A stretch of 33,853 nt of DNA from Deinococcales bacterium (GTDB lineage Bacteria; Deinococcota; Deinococci; Deinococcales; Trueperaceae): positions 1-33,853 of the forward strand of contig JAAYYF010000013.1 in assembly GCA_012515535.1 (NCBI GenBank). Direction: 5' to 3'. The position numbers were made by a program, and so were the translations under genes. The notes under the pieces are model-generated. The model saw nothing but the letters and a program-made list of their open reading frames with translations. It ran no database searches and was not told the DNA's origin. Positions 13,211-21,623 of the stretch are shown here, piece by piece (the first letter of the stretch is position 1; every line of letters begins with the position of its first letter).

Positions 13211-14500
13211 TCAGCGCCCCAGCGCCGCCTCGGAGAAGGTCAGCACCTCCACGTCGGCCGCCGCCAGGTGCGCCATCACGCGCGCGAAGTCGACGCCCGA
13301 GTACTCGGTGTCGTGCTGCGCCGCGGCGTTGCTGAACTGGTGGAACACCAGCACCAGCCAGCTGCGCTCCCGCGCCGCGCGGTCGATGGCGACGCGCAGC
13401 GCCTCCGTGGTGGTGGTGTCGGTGACGCTCAGCGCGCGCACGCGGTACGGGTCGGCCGGCGGGTAGGTCTCGAGCCCCAGGCTCTGCAGGATGGTGCGGC
13501 CGGCGCCGAAGTAGCGGCGCACCTCCTCGATGGACGCCGCGTCGAAGCCGCCGTAGGGGTAGGCGATCACGTCGGCGCCGCGCACGAAGCCGTGCTCGAG
13601 CATCCAGCGCTTGATGCCCTGCAGCTCGGCGGTCAGCGCGGCGCGGTCGAGCTTGTCGAAGCCGCCGCCCGGCAGCGGCGTCAGGTGGTGCGCCACCACC
13701 TCCCAGCCCGCGAAGCGCTCGAGCAGCTGCAGCTCCTCGAGGGTCATGAACCCCTCCACGCCGACGAGCTCGGCGATCGCGGCCACGCTGGCACGCACGC
13801 CGAAGCGCTGCGCCAACGGCACCGCCAGCTCGAAGACGCCGGAGCGCGCGTCGTCGAACATCACCGTCACCACGCCGCGCGCGGGCCGCTGCACCGCCTC
13901 CAGGCTCGCGAACCACACGGTGGCCGGGCCCTCCCCGTCGTCGACCAGGCTCAGCTGCACGCCCGTGACGCGCGTCAGGTCCACCACGGGCGCGCCGTTC
14001 AGGGGCGTGCCGAGGGCGGTGGTGACGGTGACCCACTCGCCGTCGTCGGCGTACGCCTCCGCGCCCGCGTGGTCGCCGCGCAGCACCAGGTAGGTGTCGT
14101 AGGTCTCGAAGCCGTCGTGCGACAGGTAGAGGTAGAGGCGGTGCAGGCGCGCCAGCTCCGCCACCTTGAGCCGCAGGCGCACGAAGGCGTCGCTCAGGTC
14201 GAGGGGCGCCAGGCCGTCGGCGCGCACGTTCACCTGCACGCCGTCGCCGTCGGTGCTGGCGCGCCACGAGCGCGTGCCGAGCAGCACCTCGCTCAGGTCG
14301 GGGCCGGCGCTGCCCGCGGTGCTCTGCTTCACGAACGGCGTGTCGTGCTGGAAGGTGTCGATGACGAGGCTGGCGGGCGCGCTCGGCGCCACGCGGCCGG
14401 GCCGCAGCAGGGCGGTCCAGGCGTCGGCCTGGGCGGAGGCGGCGGTGAAGGACAGGACGAGCAGGGCGGCGACCAGCCGCCCGCGGGTCGGGGAGCGCAT
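13211..14500 (-). CDS. Exported NodB-like polysaccharide deacetylase family protein
   Basis: This 429-residue protein has a signal peptide (about 1-25, ending ASAQA). Next is a beta-rich region to about residue 205 resembling a carbohydrate-binding sandwich (DAFVRLRLKVAELARLHRLYLYLS), and then a NodB homology domain. NodB motif 1 is VTVMFDDA (D216, D217). Motif 2 is GWEVVAHHLTPLP (266-278): the usual HSxxHP has its second His replaced by Pro275, so one of three metal ligands is missing. Motif 3 is AYPYGGFD (313-320), and the final His is H387 in VFHQF. The enzyme may therefore have altered metal use, another substrate, or only a binding role. It lies upstream of the regulator remnant and downstream of the protease on the same strand. 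Substrate is unknown. Confidence 0.72.
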   Translation of the reverse strand: MRSPTRGRLVAALLVLSFTAASAQADAWTALLRPGRVAPSAPASLVIDTFQHDTPFVKQSTAGSAGPDLSEVLLGTRSWRASTDGDGVQVNVRADGLAPLDLSDAFVRLRLKVAELARLHRLYLYLSHDGFETYDTYLVLRGDHAGAEAYADDGEWVTVTTALGTPLNGAPVVDLTRVTGVQLSLVDDGEGPATVWFASLEAVQRPARGVVTVMFDDARSGVFELAVPLAQRFGVRASVAAIAELVGVEGFMTLEELQLLERFAGWEVVAHHLTPLPGGGFDKLDRAALTAELQGIKRWMLEHGFVRGADVIAYPYGGFDAASIEEVRRYFGAGRTILQSLGLETYPPADPYRVRALSVTDTTTTEALRVAIDRAARERSWLVLVFHQFSNAAAQHDTEYSGVDFARVMAHLAAADVEVLTFSEAALGR

Positions 14501-14561
14501 GCCTGATTAGACACCGGGCCCCCGCTCCCCACCTAGCCGCCGCGCCGCGCCGGGTACAGCC

Positions 14562-16628
14562 CTACTGCACCTGCAGCTCCACGTAGACGCGGTTGTCGGC
14601 GTCGAACTCCACGTCCACCGTGGCGCTGCCGCGCCCCTCGCCGGGCTCGGCGAAGACGCCGTCGCCGTCGTCGTCGCTCTCGGCCACCACCGTCAGGGGG
14701 CCCAGGGGTGCGTCGATCAGGGTGAAGGCGCCGTCGGGGTCCAGCACGTGGGTGCCGTAGCCGGGCACGGTGATGCGCACGACGCGGCTCGGGGGCGGGG
14801 GCGGCGGGGGTGGCGGCGGCTCGCTGCCGCCGGTCAGGGCCTCGAACGCGGCGGGCGCGTCCACCAGGCCGTAGCCGAAGAGGTTGTCGCGCCCCGGGTC
14901 GCCCAGGTCGACGGCGCCGGCGATCAGCGCCTGCAGGAGCTCCTCGGGCGTGGCGCTCGGCACCGCGCTCCACAGCAGCGCCACCACCCCCGACACCAGC
15001 GGGGCGGCCATGCTGGTGCCCTCCATCCAGCCGTAGGTGTCCTGGCCGGCGACGGGGTCGTGGTCGGTGCTGTACACGGCGTCGAAGCGACCGGAGTCGT
15101 ACGACGAGTCGCCGCCCGGCGCCACGAAGCGCAGCTCGCCGCCGACGTGGCTGTAGCAGGCGCGCCCGTTGCCGGGGTCGGTGGCGCCGATGGCCCACAC
15201 CTCGGGGTAGGCGGCGGGGTACGACACCGGGACGAAGGTGTCGCGCCCGCCCGAGCACTGGGTGTTGCCGGCCGCGCCCACCAGCACCAGGCCGGCGCGC
15301 TGGGCGGCCACCAGGGCGTCGCGGGTGGCGCGCCCCAGGTCGCTGGGGGTGCCGATGCTCATGTTCACCACCTGGGCGCGCGGGGCGCCGCCGTTGACCA
15401 CGTAGTCGAGCCCGCGGATCAGGCTGGCGCTGTCCATCGGGCAGCCGGGGCGCGTCTCGTAGTCGAGGTCCACCAGCAGCAGCCCGGCGCCGGGCGCGGC
15501 GCCCGCCACGCCGATGCCGTTGTCGGCCACGGCCGCGGCGATGCCGGCCACGTGGGTGCCGTGGGTGCCGCACGCGGCGCGCGTGGCCCGCACGCTGCTC
15601 TTGCCGTCGCCGGCGTCGTACTGGCCCACCACGTTGGCGGCCAGGTCCTCGTGGTCGGGGTAGAAGCCGTTGTCGAGGACGGCGATCGTGACGCCCTCGC
15701 CGCGCGTCACCGGCCACAGCCGCTCGGCGCCCACCACGTCCAGGTTCCACTGCAGGCCGCGGAACTCGTCGAAGGAGTAGGGGTAGAGGGGCACCGGCAG
15801 CTCCACGTAGCGCACGCCGGCGGCGGCCGACAGGCGCGCCGCGGCGGCGGCGACCTCCGCGGCCGGGACCTCCACGAACGCCAGGCCCGCCGCCTCGAAG
15901 CCGCCTTGCAGCGCCGCGCCGGCCAGGCCGTCGACGGTGGCCGCGAGCGAGGAGAGGGCGGTGGCGGAGGGCTCGCCCGGGAGCCTGGCGGCCGCCAGCC
16001 CGCGGTCGGCGGCCTCCAGCCCCACGAGCAGCGTAACGGTGCCGGCGGCGGAGGTCAGCGGCGCCAGGTCGACGCTGGCGGGATAGAGGGCCGGCGCCGC
16101 CGCCAAGGGGTGCAGCTCACCCTCGGGCGCGAGGGCCGCCGGGCCCAGCGCGGCCGCGCCAGGCCCGCCGAGCAGCACCTGGCCGCGCACGTCGGGGAAG
16201 GAGAACTCCACGGCGGCGGTGCGCACGTCGCCCCCCGCCTCCAGGCGCAGCTGGAAGGCGTAGCGCTGGCGCGGGTCGAGGCCCTCGGGGTCGACGGTCA
16301 GGGTGGTGACGGCGCTGCCGGTGCCGCTCGCGCGGCTCAGGCGCACGCGCCCGGCGAAGCCGCCGTCGCTCACCACCTGCAGGCGCCAGGCGCCGGGGGC
16401 GACCACCTGCACGGTGGCGGCCGTGACGCCGTTCATGTCGTTGGGGGCCACCACCAGCGAGGTGCCGTCGCTGGGGCCGGGTGGGTCGGGGTCGGGCGGC
16501 TCGCTCGAGCCGCAGGCGGCCAGCGCCGCCAGCAGCAGCGCCGCCACGGCCAGGCGCACGTGAGGGAAGGGCGAGCGGCGCCTGGCGTGGTCCACCGGAC
16601 GCCCTGGGCTGGGTGTGTGGCTGTGCAT
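14562..16628 (-). CDS. Subtilisin-like (S8) serine protease, predicted lipoprotein
   Basis: This 688-residue secreted protease has a lipoprotein signal (hydrophobic 25-38, lipobox LAAC with C39) and a Pro-rich tether. Residues about 57-300 form beta-rich and propeptide-like domains. The catalytic domain (about 300-590) has D319 in IAVLDNGFYPDHEDL, H356 in CGTHGTHVAG, N455 in VGAAGNT and S539 in EGTSMAAPLVSG, so the triad and oxyanion Asn are intact. Several Cys (353, 396, 458, 491) may form disulfides. Ten consecutive prolines then lead to a C-terminal beta domain with an EF-hand-like DDDGDGVFAEPGEG loop, which suggests Ca2+ binding. The ATG at 16628 has GGAG 7 bases upstream. It is probably a surface or periplasmic protein-degrading enzyme; no target is evident. 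Confidence 0.92.
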   Translation of the reverse strand: MHSHTPSPGRPVDHARRRSPFPHVRLAVAALLLAALAACGSSEPPDPDPPGPSDGTSLVVAPNDMNGVTAATVQVVAPGAWRLQVVSDGGFAGRVRLSRASGTGSAVTTLTVDPEGLDPRQRYAFQLRLEAGGDVRTAAVEFSFPDVRGQVLLGGPGAAALGPAALAPEGELHPLAAAPALYPASVDLAPLTSAAGTVTLLVGLEAADRGLAAARLPGEPSATALSSLAATVDGLAGAALQGGFEAAGLAFVEVPAAEVAAAAARLSAAAGVRYVELPVPLYPYSFDEFRGLQWNLDVVGAERLWPVTRGEGVTIAVLDNGFYPDHEDLAANVVGQYDAGDGKSSVRATRAACGTHGTHVAGIAAAVADNGIGVAGAAPGAGLLLVDLDYETRPGCPMDSASLIRGLDYVVNGGAPRAQVVNMSIGTPSDLGRATRDALVAAQRAGLVLVGAAGNTQCSGGRDTFVPVSYPAAYPEVWAIGATDPGNGRACYSHVGGELRFVAPGGDSSYDSGRFDAVYSTDHDPVAGQDTYGWMEGTSMAAPLVSGVVALLWSAVPSATPEELLQALIAGAVDLGDPGRDNLFGYGLVDAPAAFEALTGGSEPPPPPPPPPPSRVVRITVPGYGTHVLDPDGAFTLIDAPLGPLTVVAESDDDGDGVFAEPGEGRGSATVDVEFDADNRVYVELQVQ

Positions 16629-16732
16629 GGAGCAGCTCCGTTCGCGCCCTCTCGGCGCCGTCTGCCCCTTGCATAGCCGACCCCGGCCCGCCCCGCGATG
16701 TCAGATGAGTGAAAACGCCTTAGGGCTGCGGC

Positions 16733-18442
16733 TCATGAACCCCCGGTTAAGCCGCGCATGCGGCCGATGGCGGCCAGCAGCCCGCTGGTGGAGGCGTCGT
16801 GGGCGCCTTCGTCGGGAACGCCGCGCCGCACCTCGTCGACCAGCGCCGCGGCCAGCTCCTTGCCCAGCTCCACGCCCATCTGGTCGAAGCTGTTCACGTC
16901 CCACACGGCGCCTTGCGTGAAGATGGCGTGCTCGTACAGCGCCAGCAGGCTGCCCAGCGCGCGCGGCGTGAGCTGCGGCAGCACGATCGAGGTGGTGGGG
17001 CGGTCGCCGGGGAAGCTCTTGGCGGCCGCCAGCCGCTCGAGGCGCTCGGCGTCGGCGGTCGCGCCCCCCGCGCCCGTCGCCGCCAGCCGCGCCCGCGCCT
17101 CGGCCGGCGTGCGGCCCGTCATCAGCGCCTCGGTCTGCGCCAGGAAGTTGGCCACCAGGATGTCGTGGTGCTCGGTGAGCGGGTGCTGGGGGCGCGCCGC
17201 CACCAGGAAGTCGGCGGGCACCAGGCGCGTGCCCTGGTGCAGCAGCTGGAAGAAGGCGTGCTGGCCGTCGGTGCCGGGCTGGCCCCACACGATGGGCCCG
17301 GTGTGCCACGTGACGGGCTCCCCCTCGCGCGTGACGCGCTTGCCGTTCGACTCCATGCTCGCCTGCTGCAGGTAGGCGGGCAGCAGCGCCAGCGACTCGT
17401 CGTAGGGCAGCACCGCCCACGTCTCGGCGCCGAAGAAGTTGCCGTACCACACGTTCAGCAGCCCCATCAGCACCGGCACGTTGCGCGCCAGCGGCGCGCT
17501 GCGGAAGTGCTCGTCGACGGCGTGCGCCCCCTCGAGCAGGTCCTCGAAGCGCTCGAAGCCCACCGCCAGCGCCACCGGCAGGCCGATGGCCGACCACAGC
17601 GAGTAGCGCCCGCCCACCCAGTCCCAGAAGGCGAAGGCGTTGGCGGGGTCGATGCCGAACGCGCTCACCGCCTCCAGGTCGGTGGAGAGCGCCACGAAGT
17701 GCCTCGCCACCGCCGCCTCGTCGCCCAGCGCCGCCACCAGCCAGGCGCGCGCCGTGCGGGCGTTGGTCATGGTCTCGAGGGTGGTGAACGTCTTGGAGGC
17801 GATCAGGAACAGCGTGGTGGCGGGGTCGAGGTCGCGGAGCGCGTCGTGGATGGCGGCGCCGTCGACGTTGGAGACGAAGCGCACGCGCGGCCCGTCGGCG
17901 TAGGGGCGCAGCGCGCGCACCGCCATCTGCGGGCCTAGGTGCGAGCCGCCGATGCCGATGTTGATCACGTCGGTGACGCGCTCGCCGGTGAAGCCGCGCC
18001 ACTCGCCCGCGCGCACGGCGTCGCTGAAGCGCCGCATCTGCTCGAGCACCGCGCGCACCTGCGGCATCACGTCCTGGCCGTCCACCAGCATGGGGCGCGC
18101 CGAGCGGTTGCGGAGCGCCACGTGCATGACGGCGCGGCCCTCGCTGAGGTTGATGGGGGCGCCGGCGAACATGGCGTCGCGTAGCGCCTCCACGCCGGCG
18201 GCGCGCGCCAGCGCCGTGAGCAGCTCGAGGGTCTCGTCGGTGACGCGGTGCTTGCTGAGGTCGACCAGCAGGCCCGCCACCTCGAACGAGAGGCGCTCGA
18301 AGCGGCCCGGGTCGCCGGCGAACAGCTCGGCCACGCGCACGCGCTCGATGCGCCGCCGGTGCTCCTCGAGCGCGCGCCACGCCCCGGCGCGCGCGCCCGG
18401 CGGCGGGGCCAGCGGGGTGCCGTCGGCCAGGCTGCCGGCCAT
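16733..18442 (-). CDS. pgi: Glucose-6-phosphate isomerase
   Basis: This 569-residue enzyme interconverts glucose-6-phosphate and fructose-6-phosphate in glycolysis and gluconeogenesis. Signatures in order: INIGIGGSHLGPQMAVRAL, SNVDGAAIHDAL, ASKTFTTLETMTNA (PGI signature 1), GRYSLWSAIGLP, MESNGKRVT with WGQPGTDGQHAFFQLLHQG (PGI signature 2 region), and FDQMGVELGKELA near the end. The catalytic Glu lies in GQPGTDGQHAF-adjacent ESNGK, and the H in DGQHAF is conserved. Length matches the E. coli-type enzyme. The ATG at 18442 shares one base with the stop of the aldo-keto reductase (TGATG), so the two are co-translated. The same open frame continues far upstream without homology, which is an artefact of GC-rich coding. 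Confidence 0.96.
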   Translation of the reverse strand: MAGSLADGTPLAPPPGARAGAWRALEEHRRRIERVRVAELFAGDPGRFERLSFEVAGLLVDLSKHRVTDETLELLTALARAAGVEALRDAMFAGAPINLSEGRAVMHVALRNRSARPMLVDGQDVMPQVRAVLEQMRRFSDAVRAGEWRGFTGERVTDVINIGIGGSHLGPQMAVRALRPYADGPRVRFVSNVDGAAIHDALRDLDPATTLFLIASKTFTTLETMTNARTARAWLVAALGDEAAVARHFVALSTDLEAVSAFGIDPANAFAFWDWVGGRYSLWSAIGLPVALAVGFERFEDLLEGAHAVDEHFRSAPLARNVPVLMGLLNVWYGNFFGAETWAVLPYDESLALLPAYLQQASMESNGKRVTREGEPVTWHTGPIVWGQPGTDGQHAFFQLLHQGTRLVPADFLVAARPQHPLTEHHDILVANFLAQTEALMTGRTPAEARARLAATGAGGATADAERLERLAAAKSFPGDRPTTSIVLPQLTPRALGSLLALYEHAIFTQGAVWDVNSFDQMGVELGKELAAALVDEVRRGVPDEGAHDASTSGLLAAIGRMRGLTGGS

Positions 18443-19530
18443 CAGACCCCCACCGGGTCCTCGTGCGGCTCGCCGCCCTCCTCGCTCGAGCGGCGCCAGA
18501 TGTTGATGCCGGTCTCGACGGCGTGGTGCTCGATGCGCTCGAGCTCGTCGTCGCTGAGCTCGAGCTCCCGCAGCGCCGCCACGTTCTCCTCGAGCTGCTG
18601 TACGCTCGAGGCGCCGATCAGCACCGAGGTCACGCGCGGGTCGCGCAGGCACCAGGCGAGCGCCAGCTGCGCCAGCGTCTGGCCGCGCGCCTGGGCGATG
18701 TCGTCGAGCGCGTGCACGTGCTCGAGCGTGGTGCGGTTCAAGTGCTCGGGCCGGAACGAGCCGCCCCTGGCCGCGCGCGAGCCGGGCGGCAGGGTGCCGG
18801 GCAGGTCGTCCAGGTCCACGTCGAGGTAGCGCGAGGTGAGGAGCCCCTGCGCCAGCGGCGAGAAGACGATGCACCCCGCCCCCTCCTCCTCGAGCACGTC
18901 CAGCAGCTCGCGCTCGATCCAGCGGTTGAACATGGAGTAGGAGGGCTGGTGGATCAGCAGCGGGGTGCCGTTGTCGCGCAGGACGCGCGCCGCCTCGCGC
19001 GTCTTGGCCGCCGAGTACGACGACACGCCCACGTACATGGCGAGGCCCTGCTGCACCGCGCTGCTGAGCGCCCCCATCGTCTCCTCCAGGGGCGTGTCGG
19101 GGTCGAAGCGGTGGCTGTAGAAGATGTCGACCCAGTCGAGGCCCATGCGGTCCAGGCTGTCGTAGAGGCTGGAGAGCAGGTACTTGCGCGAGCCCCACTC
19201 GCCGTAGGGGCCGGGCCACATGTCGTAGCCGGCCTTGGTGCTGATGACCAGCTGGTTGCGCAGGCCGGCCAGGTCGGTGGCGAGGATCTCGCCGAAGTGG
19301 CGCTCGGCGGCGCCGGGCGGGGGCCCGTAGTTGTTGGCCAGGTCGAAGTGGGTGATGCCGAGCTCGAAGGCGCGCACCACGATGTCGCGCATGACCGACA
19401 GGGGGCGGTCCTCGCCGAAGTTGTGCCACAGGCCGAGCGAGATGAGGGGGAGCTTCAGGCCGCTACGGCCGCTGCGGCGGTAGCTCATCGCGGGCTGGCC
19501 GCCGCGCGCCTCGCGCTGCGCGTCGTTCAT
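18442..19530 (-). CDS. Aldo-keto reductase, YghZ/GprA-like
   Basis: This 362-residue NADPH-dependent reductase closely resembles E. coli YghZ, which reduces L-glyceraldehyde 3-phosphate and methylglyoxal. Visible landmarks: the catalytic Asp/Tyr in THFDLANNYGPPPGAAE, Lys in VISTKAGYDMWPGPYGEWGS, His in DIFYSHRFDPDTPLEE, the LIHQPSYSMFNRW segment, SPLAQGLLTSRYL, and the cofactor site TSVLIGASSVQQLEENV. The start at 19530 is chosen for the strong AGGAGG 5 bases upstream; an ATG 20 codons earlier has no such site. It overlaps pgi by one base, which suggests joint handling of triose or hexose phosphates and of toxic carbonyl by-products. Other members of this group act as potassium-channel beta-subunit homologues. 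Confidence 0.9.
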   Translation of the reverse strand: MNDAQREARGGQPAMSYRRSGRSGLKLPLISLGLWHNFGEDRPLSVMRDIVVRAFELGITHFDLANNYGPPPGAAERHFGEILATDLAGLRNQLVISTKAGYDMWPGPYGEWGSRKYLLSSLYDSLDRMGLDWVDIFYSHRFDPDTPLEETMGALSSAVQQGLAMYVGVSSYSAAKTREAARVLRDNGTPLLIHQPSYSMFNRWIERELLDVLEEEGAGCIVFSPLAQGLLTSRYLDVDLDDLPGTLPPGSRAARGGSFRPEHLNRTTLEHVHALDDIAQARGQTLAQLALAWCLRDPRVTSVLIGASSVQQLEENVAALRELELSDDELERIEHHAVETGINIWRRSSEEGGEPHEDPVGV

Positions 19531-19561
19531 GGGAGCCTCCTGGTGCGGGCGCGCGGGCGTG

Positions 19562-19591
19562 ACGGGCCCGCGCTCGCGGGCCCTCATCATA
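19562..19591 (-). promoter_or_regulatory. Candidate -10 and leader hairpin of the akr-pgi operon
   Basis: On the minus strand TATGAT (19591-19586) is a good -10 hexamer. It is followed by GGGCCCGC-GAGC-GCGGGCCC, an 8-bp hairpin in the predicted leader before the AGGAGG ribosome site. No clear -35. Confidence 0.4.
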
Positions 19592-19633
19592 GGTCGCGGC
19601 GCGCCCGCCGCCCGGGACGCGCGTCCGAGCCGG

Positions 19634-20098
19634 TCAGGCGGCGCCGGCCGCGACGGGGGCGGCGCGCGGCGGGTCGATCAGCTGCGCCAGCCGCACCCCC
19701 TGGAACACCTCGTGGATGGCCAGGGTGGCGTTCACCCAGCAGACGTTGACGCGGCAGTACCCCTTGCGCTGCTGCGTGGCGCAGCGCGCGCGGGTCTGGC
19801 AGGTGTCGAGGATCAGGGGGCCGGACATCGTCTGGATGACGTCGAGCAGCGTGAGCGCCTCGGGGTCGGCCAGCAGCGTCACGCCGCCGTTGCGCCCCTG
19901 GCGGTTCTCGACGTAGCCCGCCTCGGCCAGGCGCCTGAGCACCTTGGCCAGGAACGCCCGCGGCATCTGCAGGTCGGCGGCGATCTGCGCCGCCGGGGTG
20001 CCGGGGTTCTCGGCCGCGTAGACGAGCGCGTGGATGGCGTAGCTCTCCTCCCGCCGGAGGAGGGTGCGGGGAACGGGTGGGGTCGCGGCAGCCTCCAT
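19634..20098 (-). CDS. Rrf2-family transcriptional regulator with cysteine cluster
   Basis: This 154-residue regulator has a winged helix (about 12-80) with TPAAQIAADLQMPRAFLAKVLRRL and the wing GYVENRQGRNGGVTLL, diagnostic of Rrf2. The C-terminal part has C100, C106, C115 and C120 (C-x5-C-x8-C-x4-C). IscR and NsrR hold an Fe-S cluster with three Cys in this region, so this protein probably senses NO, iron or redox state; the spacing is not identical to either. The ATG at 20098 is favoured because TGCTACCCT (extended -10) lies 6 bases upstream; a frame extending to 20245 lacks homology. It is divergent from nirK, which makes it the obvious candidate regulator of nitrite reductase. Confidence 0.85.
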   Translation of the reverse strand: MEAAATPPVPRTLLRREESYAIHALVYAAENPGTPAAQIAADLQMPRAFLAKVLRRLAEAGYVENRQGRNGGVTLLADPEALTLLDVIQTMSGPLILDTCQTRARCATQQRKGYCRVNVCWVNATLAIHEVFQGVRLAQLIDPPRAAPVAAGAA

Positions 20099-20104
20099 GC
20101 CCCA

Positions 20105-20113
20105 AGGGTAGCA
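20105..20113 (-). promoter_or_regulatory. Candidate extended -10 of the Rrf2 gene (leaderless)
   Basis: The minus strand reads TGCTACCCT, ending 6 bases before the ATG at 20098, with no ribosome site. It is the same leaderless layout as miaA, Hsp20 and lptC. Confidence 0.5.
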
Positions 20114-20226
20114 GGGAACTCGGACGCGTACGTCTCCGTTGTGGCCTTCCGGCCGTGGCGCGAGGCCCCGCGCGGCGGCGCGGCGTGCCCGTCCCTGACG
20201 GGGTCTCCGGCGCGGGACGTCTGTCC

Positions 20227-20284
20227 TTGAGCGGGCCCGGACCACCCCCTTAACTTGGACGTAGACATCCAGGTTAAGCCTGGA
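20227..20284 (+). promoter_or_regulatory. nirK promoter with overlapping inverted-repeat operator
   Basis: TTGAGC (20227-20232) and TAACTT (20251-20256) form a -35/-10 pair with 18-bp spacing. A 30-bp inverted repeat, CTTAACTTGGA (20249-20259) and TCCAGGTTAAG (20268-20278) with one mismatch and an 8-bp spacer, covers the -10 and likely start site. The right arm also pairs with CCTGGA (20279-20284) to form TCCAGG-TTAAG-CCTGGA. Such placement suits a repressor, plausibly the divergent Rrf2 protein. It does not match the FNR or E. coli NsrR consensus. Confidence 0.55.
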
Positions 20285-20322
20285 CCGCGGCCCGCGGAGG
20301 CGGGCCCCAGAGGAGAACAGAG

Positions 20323-21504
20323 ATGCGTAACAACAGCGGAAGCATCCCTCTCAACGTCATCTTCATCGCGGCTGCTGCGTTCGTGGCGCTGGCGGTAGGC
20401 GTGGCGCTGTACGGCGACCGCACCCCCGCGAGCGCCGGCCAGGGCGCCACCGACGGCCACGTCCACGACCTCACCATCAACCAGCCGACCCTGCAGAAGG
20501 TGGCGCTGAACGACCCCGAAGACAGCCTCCCGGTCGACGAGCTGCCCATCGTCAAGGGCGTGCTCGGCTACGCCCCCAACGTGGCACCGCCCGTGAACCG
20601 CGACTACCGCGCCCACGTGCAGGTCGAGCTCGAGGTCACCGAGCTCGTCAAGGAGATCGCCCCCGGCGTCGAGTACCGCTTCTGGACCTTCGGCGACACC
20701 GTGCCGGGCCCGATGATCCGCGTGCGCCACGGCGACTACGTGACCTTCACCCTGCAGAACCACCCCAGCAGCATGATGCCGCACAACATCGACCTGCACG
20801 CCGTGAGCGGCCAGGGCGGCGGCGCCGAGGCGACGCTCATCTCGCCTGGGCAGCAGGCCACCTTCGCCTTCACCGCGCTCAACCCGGGCGTGTACATCTA
20901 CCACTGCGCCACCGCGCCCGTGGGCATGCACATCGCCAACGGCATGTACGGCCTGATCGTGGTGGAGCCCAAGGAGGGCTGGGCCGAGGTCGACCACGAG
21001 TTCTACGTGGTGCAGGGCGACTTCTACACCAAGGGCGACTTCGGCGAGAAGGGCCTGCAGGAGTTCGACATGCAGCGCGCCATCGACGAGGACGCCGCCT
21101 ACGTGGTCTTCAACGGCAACGTCGAGTCGATGACCGGCGACAACGCCCTCTTCGTCGAGGCCGGCGACACCGTGCGCCTCTTCCTCGGCAACGGCGGCCC
21201 CAACCTCTCCAGCAGCTTCCACGTCATCGGCGAGATCTTCGACGAGGTGTGGGTGGAGGCCGGCGACCTGAAGAACTACAACGTCCAGACCACCCTGATC
21301 CCCGCCGGCGGCGCCGCCGTGGCCGAGTTCACCATCGACGTGCCCGGCACCTACAACATGGTCGACCACGCCATCTTCCGGGCCTTCAACAAGGGCGCCA
21401 TCGGCCAGATCGTGGCGGTGGGCGACGAGAACGCCAGCATCTTCAGCGACCGCATCTCCATCGCGCCCTACGACCCCGACGCCGCCGAGACCACCGGCCG
21501 CTGA
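20323..21504 (+). CDS. nirK: Copper-containing nitrite reductase, AniA-like
   Basis: This 393-residue two-cupredoxin enzyme reduces nitrite to nitric oxide. A signal anchor (about 9-30) tethers or exports it. Type 1 copper ligands are H154, C195, H203 and M208 ([26 protein letters not shown]); type 2 ligands are H159, H194 and H349 ([10 protein letters not shown]). Catalytic D157 and H300 ([11 protein letters not shown]) are present, so the active site is complete. The short C-ATAPVGM-H loop and [14 protein letters not shown] are those of the AniA class rather than the Alcaligenes type. Ribosome site GAGGAG lies upstream, after a GGCCCGC/GCGGGCC leader hairpin. It is followed by nirV and a SCO gene. 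No c-type domain is fused to the C-terminus. Confidence 0.95.
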   Translation: MRNNSGSIPLNVIFIAAAAFVALAVGVALYGDRTPASAGQGATDGHVHDLTINQPTLQKVALNDPEDSLPVDELPIVKGVLGYAPNVAPPVNRDYRAHVQVELEVTELVKEIAPGVEYRFWTFGDTVPGPMIRVRHGDYVTFTLQNHPSSMMPHNIDLHAVSGQGGGAEATLISPGQQATFAFTALNPGVYIYHCATAPVGMHIANGMYGLIVVEPKEGWAEVDHEFYVVQGDFYTKGDFGEKGLQEFDMQRAIDEDAAYVVFNGNVESMTGDNALFVEAGDTVRLFLGNGGPNLSSSFHVIGEIFDEVWVEAGDLKNYNVQTTLIPAGGAAVAEFTIDVPGTYNMVDHAIFRAFNKGAIGQIVAVGDENASIFSDRISIAPYDPDAAETTGR

Positions 21505-21623
21505 CCGGCCCGGCTGACCGCTAGGGACAGCCACCCGACCGCCTGCCCGGGCCGGCCCGAGCACCCCGCTCCGGCCGGCCCGCCTGCCACCGCCACCGCC
21601 CGCGCTCGCGAGGAGAAGAGAGC

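Noticed and set aside
13152-14267. Long minus-strand frame leading into the SufR-like fragment
   Set aside because: Only the last 75 or so codons show regulator similarity. The rest overlaps the NodB-like gene in another frame and looks like low-complexity antisense or frame-shadow sequence.
18443-19429. Upstream extension of the pgi frame through the aldo-keto reductase gene
   Set aside because: The extra 329 codons are Arg/Pro/Ala-rich without homology, and the reductase in the other frame is clear. The pgi start at 18442 fits translational coupling.
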